From the NCBI GenBank assembly GCA_025200525.1, contig CM045763.1, positions 60,833,018 to 60,897,017 of the forward strand: a stretch of DNA of 64,000 bases. The letters run 5' to 3'. Each line of letters opens with the position of its first letter. Position 1 is the first letter of the stretch. The notes under the pieces were generated by a model. It was not told where the DNA came from. It worked only from the letters and a program-made list of their open reading frames with translations, and made no database searches. Both the position numbers and the translations under genes were made by a program. Source of the stretch: Camellia lanceoleosa (taxonomy: Eukaryota; Streptophyta; Magnoliopsida; Ericales; Theaceae). Below are positions 1 to 13,300 of this stretch, piece by piece.

Positions 1-979
1 GTTTTTGACATCGGGTTCATCCTAATTCATTACTGGGTTTAGAAAACCACTGGGCTTGGTACTGCTTTATTGTTTACTATCATATTTTCTTTACTGTAAT
101 ACATACCTCTTATCTTTATTTGTTTTACTTGAGACAGCTCCAAATCATTGTTTCACATCCTTTGTGGTTTGTGTAAGGTTTTCCATCCATTTTAGAAAAG
201 TTGCATGTTTCAGTGCAAATCCAATTTATCTAGACAAATGCCCTGGTACCAAATCCAATTTTTCTAGACAAAATGCCCTGGTATCCCTGTTTCCTGTTGT
301 ACTTACGAATTTGTCACTTCTGGACGTGCGTACATCGTATGAAAATTGCATTTCTCAAATGCCCTACTACTGAGAGACATAAGTGTTTTGATTGATGAAG
401 ACAAAATGAAATTAGTATGAGAAGTACTTTCAAAATGCCTTGTTACATGGGTAGTATCCAAATTGTAGTATCCGTTAATGAAATGGAAAGTTTGTTTGCA
501 TACTTGGTTACCCTTTTAAAATACAGAATTGGGGTATCAAAATTATCTGCTAGCTTTCTGCTCTTCTGCAGCCTAGACTCATAGCTACATTTCTCTGTTC
601 TTGTAATAAGGCGTTCAGCTGTGAACTCGTCCTACTGGGTATTAGTAGGCTGATGGTAGGCATATGCAGTTTGTTTCCATCCCTTTCAATATCTATCAAG
701 CTAGGCAAACAGAGTGCTCTTTCCTTTTTGATGAGATTGTTTATTACGTCTTCAGCCAGTACAGTATGTGGCTGGAAATTTGAAGTGGATTCATCAAAAC
801 AAATTATTTGTGAGTTTTTGTGGTTATAAAAATGCAGGTCATCTTGATCAATCTTCTCAAATGAAACTTCTGGCCTGAATAGGCTCGACATGTTTGTCTA
901 ATGCTGTTCTAATCTGTACGACCTTCGCCTTTGATATCATTACTCTGCATACTCAATATATCATTCACTGTCTGTGCAG
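1..979. other. GRV2 intron (upstream part cut by window edge)
   Basis: No GRV2-like coding segment is seen. It holds a 34-35-bp tandem duplication (217-250 and 251-285) and an unexplained antisense open frame at 550-891 (113 codons). Confidence 0.6.
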
Positions 980-1342
980 GTTTTGATGAAGGTTTTATCA
1001 AATGTAGAGGCTTGTGTTTTGGTTGGAGGGTGTGTTTTAGCTGTTGATCTGCTAACATCAGTTCATGAAGCTTCAGAAAGAACTGCTATTCCTCTACAAT
1101 CTAATTTGATAGCTGCTTCTGCTTTCATGGAACCACTTAAGGAATGGATGTTTATTGACAAGGAAGGTGAACAAGTTGGACCCCTGGAGAAGGATGCTAT
1201 CAGAAGGTTCTGGTCAAAGAAAGCTATTGTTTGGACAACACGGTGCTGGGCTTCTGGGATGTCAGATTGGAAGAGATTACGAGATATACGTGAACTTCGT
1301 TGGGCTCTGGCTGTTCGGGTTCCCGTTCTTACTCCAATCCAG
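980..1342 (+). CDS. GRV2: GRV2 exon 1 of visible part (GYF-like segment)
   Basis: Acceptor TGTGCAG precedes 980 and donor GTATTG follows 1342; phase is 0 at both ends, 121 codons. The segment with EWMFID, QVGP and WASGMSDW is the GYF-like tryptophan-rich module (GYF_2-type) found in RME-8 proteins before the J domain. It ends with RVPVLTPIQ. Confidence 0.9.
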
Positions 1343-4300
1343 GTATTGTTATTTTACATCACAATTATATAGTGTACTCGTGCTTTCATAGTTAGTTCTT
1401 GGTACTTTTTGTAGCATTAGATATTATGATGTAGCACAAAAAAAATAGAAGACGAAAGAAGAAACGGGGGAATCACAATCCCAAACCAAATATATCAATA
1501 TTCATTAATCAATAATCTTATCAATTCTAGTCTAGTCTTAAATCATTACGTAAGTCCTATTTATAGGCATCATAGGGAAACCCTAATAAATGTTACCAAA
1601 ATTAACAAAACTACAACAATAAAATTCTAATTAAATTAGAACTCCTAATAAATAAAAATTACAAATTCATCAAGTATCAATTTGTTTAACTCACTTGCAT
1701 TCACCATCATAACAGTAACTTTTGCCTACTTTGTGTACTATCCTCATGATCACTGTTAAAATATCATTTTGCATCCAGGTAGGGGAGGCTGCATTGTCCA
1801 TTTTACACAGCATGGTTTCTGCACATTCAGATTTAGATGATGCCGGAGAGCTAGTTACACCAACACCTAGAGTAAAGCGGATGTTGTCAAGTCCTCGTTG
1901 CCTTCCACATATTGCACAGGTGATTTAAATTTTTTTTTTTTTTTTTGCCTCTCAGTTTTTTTCTAGTATTCTAATTATTTTTGTAGACCTGGAATCAATG
2001 TATTGCTGGGTGGGTTTGAAAGGTTACATTATTTGTTTATTTTCATCTATCTGTTAATATAGATCCGGGCATAGGCTTTTCATATCCATCTAATATCTGA
2101 ATCTAGTATTTGATGATTGGCGCTGATCCGGGTATTCTTTTCAGCAGCTGTGGAAGGCAGCTTTGAGCAGGGCTCTTTTTTTTTTTCAAGATGTCTAGTT
2201 TGTTTTAGTGTTAAATAGTACCACTAGCAGCACCGTCTCTTACCCAATATTGGTCGCTTGTGGGTGGTTGTTATTATCTAGGGTTTACCCTACAGGGGTG
2301 CGTCCAATGTTATTCTACCTTGGAGGGGTTCCTACTTCCTCATCATATAAAGAAGTTGCGTAAAATTGTATAGTAGTATGACCTTCCTTGTTGAGCTTGA
2401 TTTTACAATGTCATTCAAAAAGATGACCGACCTGTCAATGTAATGCATGTCCAACCATAATAGTTTGATGGAGTTGTATGTTCCAACTTCCCCAGGTCTG
2501 GAAATTTTACATGCAGACCAATTTATCTTAGTTGCATGAAGTGGAAGCAGAAGTGGAAAGTGGAAGCTGGGTTGGGGTCAAGGGAGTGGGGCACATTAAA
2601 GATATGGTTTGCAGTGCTTAGGGGAGCATTAATATATTTTATATATAAATATATTGTAAGAAGTATTATTTGTTGCTTAATTGTAACATATATGTTAAAT
2701 GTTTACGTTACATTATCACTTACATTTGTAAACATAAGAACAGTAACTTCGCATCTTCAATCCTTATGGAAACCAAACTGAAAGATCTATAAAAATATCT
2801 TCACCATTTAATTCTGAAGAGGAAAGTCAAAATCTAAATAAATATATCATTAGCCAGATTTTCTTTTGCATTGAATCTTTTATTTTATTTCTTTGGTATT
2901 CATAGGTTTGAATGGTCCTATCCTAGTTGGAACCATGGTTCTATCTCGCTAGGAATGTGGTTTTAGAAGGATTTTTTATTTTGAACAGTAGAATCACTGT
3001 TATAGAGTGGAAACAATTGCCCCAATAGGACATTCTTGCAACTAAGCAATTTGCAGCCAATTGATTCAAATACTATTCCAGGATTCGTAAAAGTTGAAAT
3101 GTTCGAGGTATGGACTATTGTGTTACACCAGTTCATAATATAAGGACCTGGGCCACACATAGGGTACTAGAAGCTTGCAGTCCTTGAAGCCCATCTCTCC
3201 ACTTAAGCATGGGCTAATTTTTTCCTGGCTGAAGTCTCACACCTCCACGGCTTCTTCCTCTTCCCTGTCCAATTTTGTTCTTCTTGTAAGTTTCTGTGGA
3301 GGCAAAAGAGATAGCAGAGTTGTGGTCAGCCAGTCAGCAAAAGGGGGGTGGTACTATGTCAGGGGAGATTCAGGAGAATGATGCAAGGGGAATGAAAATC
3401 TGGAGGTGCTTTCCAACAAAAAATTGTCCTTGTTTGGCAGCTCTTGCTCTGGTAGGGATGATACAGGAGGTATATCCTCAAGCAATTTTGGAAGCTAAAG
3501 AGAAGCAATGGTCTGAGTGAGTGAATCAGGAACATAAAAGACTTTGTTTCCTGTTTGGGGTTCTTGCAGGAAGGTTTTGAGGCAGAGCTAGGGCAGATTT
3601 TAGATGCCATTGAGAAAAGGTGGAGGGAGCAGGTTTATATTAGAAGTTGGGAGGAGAGGGGCACATCTTCCTCGAGGAAGGATAAATAATTCAAGATGCT
3701 AGAGTTCACTATTAGATATGAGATTTGATGTGTAAACAACAAAGACCGGGCTCCATGAATATTAGCATGGAATATGAGGGGCCCGATAAGAGGAAGGTGG
3801 TGAATTCATTACTTAGGAGTTGTAGGGCTGATGTGGTATGTTTAAGTTAGATTTAGAGAAGAAGAAATAAAATGGAAGAAGAGAAGAGAGGAGAATAATG
3901 TTGTGCTGGAAAAAGAGAGGAGAGAACTGCTTAGTGTAACTCTTATTTATACTAAATGAGTTCAAAGTACAAAAAAAGGCCATAGGAAATAATATTGCAT
4001 AACGTAACTTTCCCCCTCAAGTTGGTGCATAGATATCTTTCATGCCCAACTTGCAGATAATGGGGGTGAAAAATCTTACTACTAAGCCCTTCAGTGAATA
4101 CATCTGTTAATTATCCTCTGACCTCATAAAGGAAATGCAGATTAAACTGTTGCTCAGTTTCTCCTTGATTAAGTGTATCAATCTCAATATGTTTTGTCCA
4201 GTCATATTGCACTGGAATGTGGGCAATACTGATGGCGGCTTGTCACAATACAACTTTATAGGTCAATTTTAGCAACACTTGGGAGCCACATAAGCTCACA

Positions 4301-7300
4301 AATACTATGAGCCATTTCCCTGAATTCAGCTTTCCACACTCTGCCTACTTTTTGCTCTGCAGGTAACCAAATAGCCTCCTATAAGGGTACTAACTAGAAG
4401 TAGACCTTCTGTCATCAACTGAGCCAACCCAGTCTACATCAATCAATGCTTCCAATATCAAATTACCATGAATGGAGAAAAGTATTCCCTTCCCTAGAGT
4501 TGACTTAAGGTACCTCAAAATATGATAGACGGCATCAAGATGCACTATATGAGGAATGATTTATTAAAGCTGATAATTTGTTGATAGATATCAGAGGGAT
4601 AACCCTTGTGGGTTTCCTGGATAAGGTACCAACTGTTACTTAAAATTGTTTGGCTTGCTAAGAACTACATGTTGTACTCTAGTGGTGACTATCCAAGTTG
4701 CTATGAAGCTTTTAGTTGGATAAGCTATGCTTTTTCTATTCTCTGGGAAGGACTTGTCAAATTGTGTGAAATTACCATACAGCAAGGGATAGTGTCACAA
4801 CATTGGGAAAGCTCTATGGAGGAACCCTTGTGTACCTGGGCACAACCATAAGCTGGCTTCTATATATTGTAGGGAAATTTGTCACAAATTGAAGCCTTAT
4901 GCCCAAACCATTCTATTTGAAACACGCAGACCTATATGTCTACATGTCACAAGTGTATGGGTCTTGATTCTTAAACTGTCAAAAATGGATGGAAAAATAC
5001 CACTATTTATATTCTTTTTTTTCATTGTTTTGGAATGTAGGCTATTCTTACTGGGGAACCAAGTGTTGTAGAGGGTGCTGCTGCTTTGCTGAAGGCTGTT
5101 GTCACCAGAAATCCCAAGGCAATGATAAAGTTATACAGTACAGGCGCATTTTATTTTGCTCTAGCATACCCTGGTTCTAATCTCCTCTCAATTGGCCAAC
5201 TCTTTTCTGTGACTCATGTCCATCAAGCGTTTCATGGTGGTGAAGAAGCTGCAGTTTCCTCTTCATTGCCATTGGCAAAACGTAGTGTGTTGGGTGGGCT
5301 TCTCCCTGAGTCCTTGCTGTATGTTTTGGAACGAAGTGGTCCAGGTGCATTTGCGGCAGCAATGGTTTCTGATTCTGACACTCCAGAAATCATATGGACT
5401 CACAAAATGAGGGCTGAGAATCTGATCCGCCAGGTAATTCAAACCTTAAGAGTAAGGTGTATGACTAGTTTGGTTCATTTGCATTCTTATCTAAAGAAAA
5501 TATAATTTAACCCTTTTACCTTTTGTTTCTTTCTTTTAGGTTTTGCAGCATCTGGGTGACTTTCCCCAGAAACTATCCCAACATTGCCATTCTTTATATG
5601 ATTATGCTCCTATGCCACCAGTGACTTATCCTGAGTTAAGGGATGAAATGTGGTGTCACCGTTATTACCTGCGAAACTTATGTGATGAGATTCGATTTCC
5701 AAATTGGCCAATTGTTGAACATGTTGAGTTCCTGCAGTCATTATTGGTAATGTGGCGTGAGGAGTTGACACGGAGACCTATGGATCTTTCTGAAGAAGAA
5801 GCTTGCAAAATTCTAGAAATATCCTTGGATGATGTATCTAGAGATGATGCCAGCAGCAAACATTCTGTAGAGATGGCTGAGGAGATTCCTAACATATCCA
5901 AACAAATTGAGAACATTGATGAAGAAAAACTAAAGCGACAATACAGAAAACTTGCAATGAAATATCATCCAGACAAAAATCCTGAAGGGAGGGAGAAGTT
6001 TCTTGCTGTGCAGAAAGCTTATGAACGTCTACAGGTATACATTGGCTTCTGGTTCTACTATTAAAAACTTCTTGTTGGTATTGTGGAAAAACCTCCAATA
6101 ACCTCGAATTTTTTCATCTTGAAACTTTTTACAAACTGATGACAATGCCTGTTTTACCAAGATTTGGTTTTGGTTAACGATGGCAAGAATTGATTTAAGT
6201 GTTTGAATGTCTGGGCTTTGTGTCAATGTTTGAGTTGTATTTAGTAATAGATACCTCAATTTATGGATGTTTGGTTGGTTATTTTAAAGTATGTTGAGAC
6301 TTAATCTGTGGAAGTCTCAATCATCTATTGACCAATTTTATGTGTTTTTTCTTTTTGTGTGCGTGTGTGCGCAATGACCTCATATGTACTGAGTGGATTA
6401 CATTTTGTTTTTATAAATTTTTTTTTGTTGTTTTTTTTTGGAGCCCAAAATAAAATCCAGACAAAAAACTTGTAGTAGGCCCTCTTTTTTCTTTTTTACT
6501 ATTCTCATTTGGGAAGTACCACGAAATGCCACTAAAAAGAAAAACAATTTGCAGTTTGAAGACATCACATAGGTATTTATTTATCCAAAATGTGTTACCC
6601 TTGCCCACCTTTGATTCTCCTCTGGAAAAATTTAATCTGGTGGATCTAAGAATGTGTGCATACTGTGTAGACCCCTTTCATGGCATGTTGCATATGTATT
6701 GCAGCATCAGGGGCCATTTGACTGGTATCAATAATACACAAACTGTCTTTGACTGACAGATGAGGTCTACTATTCTCACATCACTCTATTTTTCTATACA
6801 TCTTTTCGTAAAAAGTCAAAAAGTTACTAAAATAGCTTGTTCCCAAATGAGGCCTTAGTATTTTTCAATCTCCTTAAACAACATAAAAGCTTAATAGTGT
6901 TCAGATAAAGGTATGAAATCATGCATTTAGGCCCATCTTGCTAATTTTTCTAGCTGTTCATCTCTTAAAATTGGTTTGTCAAATCCATAAATTAGGATGT
7001 TTTTGAAGTATGGTAGATTTCTGACTTGATTGATATCATGTTACCTAGAACAGTGAAGCATATCCAACTTATCTGGAATTCAAAATATGGCCTTTGGGAC
7101 AGAATGGTTGGTTAGGATGACAACTACATATTTTTTTCTTGATACTTTTGGACTGAAATTTTTTAAGAAAGATATTTCTAACAAATTTTCCCCCTGTACC
7201 AATACATAAGTGGTAGCTTGCACTCAAAACTCACAATCTCAAAACTAAACGACAGTATTTTAGAGAATTGCCCATTAAATGATAAGTAGGCTGCATGTGG

Positions 7301-10300
7301 TTTTATTTTGTTTGTCTTGTTATCCTCCTCCGCTACCTTGTTTTTCCAAGAACAAAGCTAGTTCTATGAATACTGACAAATTTTACATCAACCTTGACAA
7401 TTAAGGCTAATTGTATTGGGAAAACTCTATTCATACATATAATTTATACAAAAAACACCACAAGAATGAATACTGGCAAATTTACTTAAGGTAATTATAT
7501 TTTCCTTGTGCATTGTTGTTGAACCAAGTCTATTTATTGTTTGCAGATATGGCACAACTTTTTAAATCTTGTAGGCTTGTAGATATGATATTTATGGCTT
7601 TAAAGTCTTAATGTTTGACAATCAACGTTCTCTTGTAATTTTGCTGAATACGATTTCGGAAATGATTATTTATTAGGCTACCATGCAAGGGTTGCAAGGT
7701 CCCCAACCATGGAGGTTGCTGCTACTATTGAAGGGGCAATGCATTTTGTACAGACGATATGGGTATGTATTGGAGCCATTTAAATACGCTGGATATCCCA
7801 TGCTGTTGAATGCAGTCACCGTGGACAAGGATGACAACAATTTTCTTGCTTCTGATAGAGCACCTCTCCTTGTTGCAGCCTCAGAGCTCATTTGGCTGAC
7901 GTCAGTCTTCTTGCTATCATTGATTTTTCTTGTTAGATATTTTGGTTAATTTTTATTTCTATTTTGACTGATAAATTTGAAGCCTTTTTACTCCCATGTT
8001 TTAGGTGCGCATCTTCTTCACTTAATGGTGAAGAGCTTGTGAGAGATGGTGGAATACAGCTTCTTGCTACTCTCCTCTCCCGTTGCATGTGTGTTGTTCA
8101 ACCAACTACCCCTGCAAGTGAACCATCTGCCATTATCGTTACAAATGTGATGCGGACATTTTCTGTCTTAAGTCAGTTTGAAAGTGCCAGAGCTGAGTTA
8201 CTTGAATTTTCTGGACTAGTTCAGGACATTGTTCACTGCACTGAACTTGAGCTTGCACCTGCTGCTGTTGATGCTGCCCTTGAGACTATTGCGCTTGTTT
8301 CTGTCTCCTCTGACTTACAAACAGCCTTACTGAAGGCTGGTGTGTTATGGTAAGTTGGTTCATTTCATTGCTCTGTTTTTCAGCTGTATCATCTATGGTG
8401 CCTTTATGCTAATGCTGTAGGTTTAACAAATTGATTGTTCTGCTGCCAGTCCAACCTGTTTTCTCCCTCCTGTTAACACCTTTATCTTGCTCAACGCTAC
8501 GACTCTGCATTTTTTGTTTTTCTTCCCAAACGATCATCGTGTCATAGTTTGTTCCTCTACACCTTTCTATCTTTTTTCTGTAGCTGCTTTTTGGCTCATC
8601 CATTGACATCATGGCGGCTAGTGCTTCCTAAGTGGAATCTGGTCCTAATGTTCCCTTTGGTGATTCTAATTAGAATAGTGAAAGTGGGCACCATTAACAG
8701 CACTTGAGGAGAACACTTCAATTTATGGACAATGGAGGTCAAATAGGCGTCTGGGGAATAATCGTGGTAGTGCTTGAATCACAAACAATTCCAGATTCCC
8801 CCCCCCCCCGCCCGGAGCTGCCCAGCCCTAACTTGTAGCTTTCTGAACAATTGGTTCCATGATTGAGAACTCTCTGTCCTAGTGCTCTCAAATTGTTTTG
8901 TAGAGCAATGTTTTTCATTTTCTTAGTAACTACAAAGCTGCATAGTAAAATATTTTAGACAAACTTAACTTGCTATGAAAAGATGGCATTCACTTTCATG
9001 CTTAAGCTGTGTAGTAAAATATTTTAGACAAACTTATATTGCTATGAAAAGATGGCATATCCTTTCATGTTTGTCAAGTATTTTATGATCAGCAACTTTT
9101 CTTTCTATAAACTTTAAACATCCTCTTTAACAATGTCATACAGTAGTGCACTGTGCAGCTTTAAGCATTAATGATGCAGAGTAGGACAAAAAGAAGAGGG
9201 GCAGATTCTAATCTCATTATAACTTGCTTGGGGTATCACATTATCAAGCTTAGGACTGAACTTGAGTCTTTTTCTTTTCTTTTTTTTCAAATGTTCATGC
9301 GAGTTAGTTTACTTTGTGTATACTTCCATTTTTGTTTAATTGTTTTATGACCGTAGTTAGTTTGGAAATTTAATGACAGATGCAGGCTATCCTGCAGATC
9401 CATGGATCTTATTTTGGGTTAAGTTGTGTTAAGCAATCTTTACAAGTGTTCTCCGGCTTCTCTAAAATCTTCTTAGTGGTCAAAGTATCAAAGTTTCCTA
9501 TTTGGAAGTCATATATTCTTGAGAAGCTATTAAGATTTATGTCTAGTGTTTTTTTAACCTCCAGGGTCTGAGGTGTTTGGTAACGTTTTCAAAATTTTCA
9601 TTTTTTCTGTTTGTGTTTTTGAAAAACGTATACAATTGGAAGTTCAAAAACACCCGTCTTTTTCATATAGTTTTCATTTTGTGGCAAAAATAGCTTGTTT
9701 GGTTCTGGTTTTTAGAAAACAATTTTCAGAAAATTCAACTTTTTTATTTTCTGTATTTTAATGTTTTCAATGAATTTTTTTAATATTTTAAACAATTTAA
9801 AAAAAAAAAAATATTTTAGACACATCTAACATAAATACACTTAAAAAAGTATAATATTTGTGAAAAAAATCTTTAAAAAATACACTAAATACCAAAAAAC
9901 ACAAAAAAGAAAAAAGAAAATTCAGTACATTTTTCGTATTTTTGTGTATTTATTAATTTTTTAAATATTTTTTCACAAATATTTTACTATTTAGATACAT
10001 CTAAGTAAGGTGCATCTAAAAAAGTAAAAAAATTACTTAAAATTTTAAAAATATTCAAAAATATGAAAAACAAAAAATCCAATTTTCAGAAAACTGAAAT
10101 CAGAAAACTAAAACCAAACACACTAAATGGTTTTTGAAATTCAAAAAGCAATATAAAATTGTCATAAAAAAGGAGTGTTTTCAGAAGGCTATTGCAAAGC
10201 AGTTTGCCAAACAAGTTCTTCATTTTAGTTCTCTTTTCTTTTGTTCAATTTTTCGAGAAAAGAAAACAAAGACAATATTAAACACTCCCTAAGCAATTCT

Positions 10301-13300
10301 TTGTTTCTTTCCTTAAAAACTAGACAGGTTGGTGTTTGTAGGTAAATGTTCATGCTCTCAAACAGCCCATATCTCATGCCCAAACTCTGACCTACCAAGC
10401 TCACAACAACCTCAACTCTTTCACTAATTGCCTTTGATTTAGCAACTAAGTGCTAAATACTTAAAACTAGAATAGAACAATGTTAACTGTCCATGAGCAG
10501 TAGAATTGTGTTCCCTTCAAGCTCTTACTTCTGAGCTACGTCAAGTCGTCCAGGTTCCTATCCAGGGAGTCTGAAGTTTGACTCCCCTTCAGTTTGCCCA
10601 GTTCCTAGGCTTAAGAGGTGGCCTCTGAATCCCAAGTTTACATGCCCAGGCTGAGTTCTCGATTATGAAAAAAAACAAAAACAAAAATTGAAGTGCCACT
10701 ACCCTCTGATTATCTGCATTTGAACTGCGAAGACAATATTTTTTGTTTCAGAAAATTGCTTCTAATTCTCTCCTTAGTTGTAATGCTGAACTTAGAGAAC
10801 TATGAACATATATCTTATTTATAGTTATAGGATAGAAATCTTATATGATTTCTTTTTATAAGAACAAACGAATGAGCACTAGCACATGTGGGAGATTCTA
10901 TTTGCACACCACACTTTGTCTCGGTACACACCATTTGTGCCATTCGGATATCAACTTTCGAACAAAATACAAATGTTCGGATATCTACTTTCGAATTAAA
11001 ATTAATCGTTCTAACAAAAATCCCGTTCCTGTTTAATAGTTGATATCCGAACATTTGTATTTTGTTCGAAAGTTGATATCCAAACGGTACAAGTAGTGTA
11101 TACTGAGACAAAGTGTGGTGTGCAAATAGAATCTCCCAGCACATGTGTAGCACAAATGTGTAATGGACATAGTTCCAAGTTTGCATGATCAATTTTAGTC
11201 CTAGTTTCTGAAAGTAATTGGATAGCTAATGTGCATTTGCATTATACTAAACTTCATTATCTGTGTACAAGTTGAAGCAAATCACTTTCAATTAGAACTA
11301 TCCAATCTCATGCCAACTATGTTGTTTATATGAGCACACTCCAAGCATGCTAAATTTTGGATATGTAGTATGCTGTCTTCTTATTTACTGTCCACATGCT
11401 AGAACTATCCATGATCTTATCAAGGTTTCTTTTGGGGCTTGAATTGAGTTGGTTTCGACACTCCTGCTACCCCATTGCTATGATATTTCTTTGCTATCCT
11501 AATATTATTCATTGTCTTGTTCTGGTTGTTTGTTTGATAGATGAATTGTGGTTATTAAGCACAACTATCCAAATGGCAGTGATGATACATGGAATCTCTT
11601 TTAATCCTGCATTATTATACAAACTAAGTTTCTGATATTAAATTTGGTAATTTTTAGGTTCCTTTTGCCGTTGTTGCTCCAATATGATTCAACTGCGGAG
11701 GACTCTGACGTGACAGAGGCACATGGTGTTGGTGCTAGTGTTCAAGTCGCCAAGAATTTTCATGCTATACTGGCGTCTCAGGCTTTGTCAAGGCTTAGTG
11801 GTTTGGGTACAAATGATAATTCAACACCATATAATCGGGCTGCAGTTGATGCCCTCAGAGCTTTGCTGACTCCTAAACTTTCCAGTATGCTAAAAGATCC
11901 ATTACCAAAAGAACTATTGTCTAGATTAAACGCCAACTTGGAGTCACCAGAGGTAAGTGCTGTGTTTTTGTTTTTCCCTTCATCTGCCTGCATGCTCCTT
12001 TACATGGTAAGGGATGCTATGATGTATGTATGACCAGTTGCAAGACGAGTAGTCTGCCCCCAGCTCTTAAGGGATGTGGATCCCTCGTATAAAAGGTTAG
12101 AGTTCAAACTGGCTGTACGGGATAAGATGGACTACTTTCTAAGCAATAGTTTAGTGAATAATGTTTAGGAGCCACCGACTATCATATACAGCCCATGTTG
12201 TCTGATTGAGATACTGTTCTGAGGTCTTTCCTTTTTTTTCTTGTATTTTTGTTTGCTTAGTTTACTGGATTTTGAGAATACTTCTCTTCTTGGTGGTGTA
12301 AAAACGGTTCTTGCAGCGAGTGCTATCACATTTTTTGCATTAGGAAAGTTAGCCTAGAATGTCAGGTGTTGAATTGTTGAATTAGTTATTTGAGAGATAA
12401 GCTTAGTGTTGTGTTAAATTTTATCTGCACTCAGTGTACTTGTTCATTGTCTTATGGATAACTTTTGTTCTTTTTGGGAATTATAGTTTTAACCTTGTGA
12501 TATTACTGATTGTTTTGTGAAACACATTCAAGGGCCAAAAGTTGTGTTGTGGATAAACTGTAAAAATAGTTTCATTTAACAATTCATCTCCATTGTTTGT
12601 TGTGATCTGGTTAAGGCTTAGAGGCACTCTATGGTTCCATAGGGTGATAATCACAGTTTGGATGAGATGATCTTGAATACTGGGGTGTTTAAAAGCTTAA
12701 ATATGATGCCGATAGAAAATTGATGGCTCCAAAATAATGATACCTGTTCAATTGCGTGTGTAGCTATTCTATGGTATAGCACGTATTGCATCCTTATCTT
12801 TTTTAGAGGTGAGGTGGTGACCTTCATTCAATTTTTTATTTATATGAATTTATCAATCTCTTCTGGTTGCAGATTATTTGGAACTCTTCAACACGAGCAG
12901 AATTATTAAAATTTGTGGACCAGCAGCGTGCAAGCCAAGGTCCAGATGGTTCATATGACCTGAACGATTCACATGTCTTTGTTTACGAAGCACTATCGAA
13001 AGAACTATTTGTTGGCAATGTGTACTTGAGGGTCTATAATGATCAACCAGATTTTGAGATTAGTGAACCAGAAGCCTTCTGTTTTGCACTTGTTGATTTT
13101 ATATCATGTCTAGTGCACAATCAGCATTCTACAGATTCAGGTGGTCAGGTGATTGAATCATCCCCAGAGACAACTAAGGTTGAATCATCCCCAGAGACAA
13201 CTGAGGTTCAAACCAATTCTGCCAATGGATCAATGAATGGACAGCATGTTGCTGATGATTCTTCAGCAGTCTCTGATGGAAAAGTGATGAGCAATGAGGA

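Larger units (their letters stand above)
1920..5040. other. GRV2 intron of 3.1 kb with transposon debris
   Basis: Between two GRV2 exons. Besides the LINE and copia fragments listed separately, 1920-3150 is AT-rich with no recognisable feature. 3175-3700 is purine-rich, with short broken open frames that may belong to the LINE 5' part. Confidence 0.7.
8350..11657. other. GRV2 intron of 3.3 kb with MITEs
   Basis: It contains a 69-bp direct repeat near 8935, an AT-rich inverted-repeat block at 9571-10216 and the MULE-type MITE at 10890-11137, all listed separately. The rest has no recognisable content apart from a C-tract near 8800. Confidence 0.75.
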
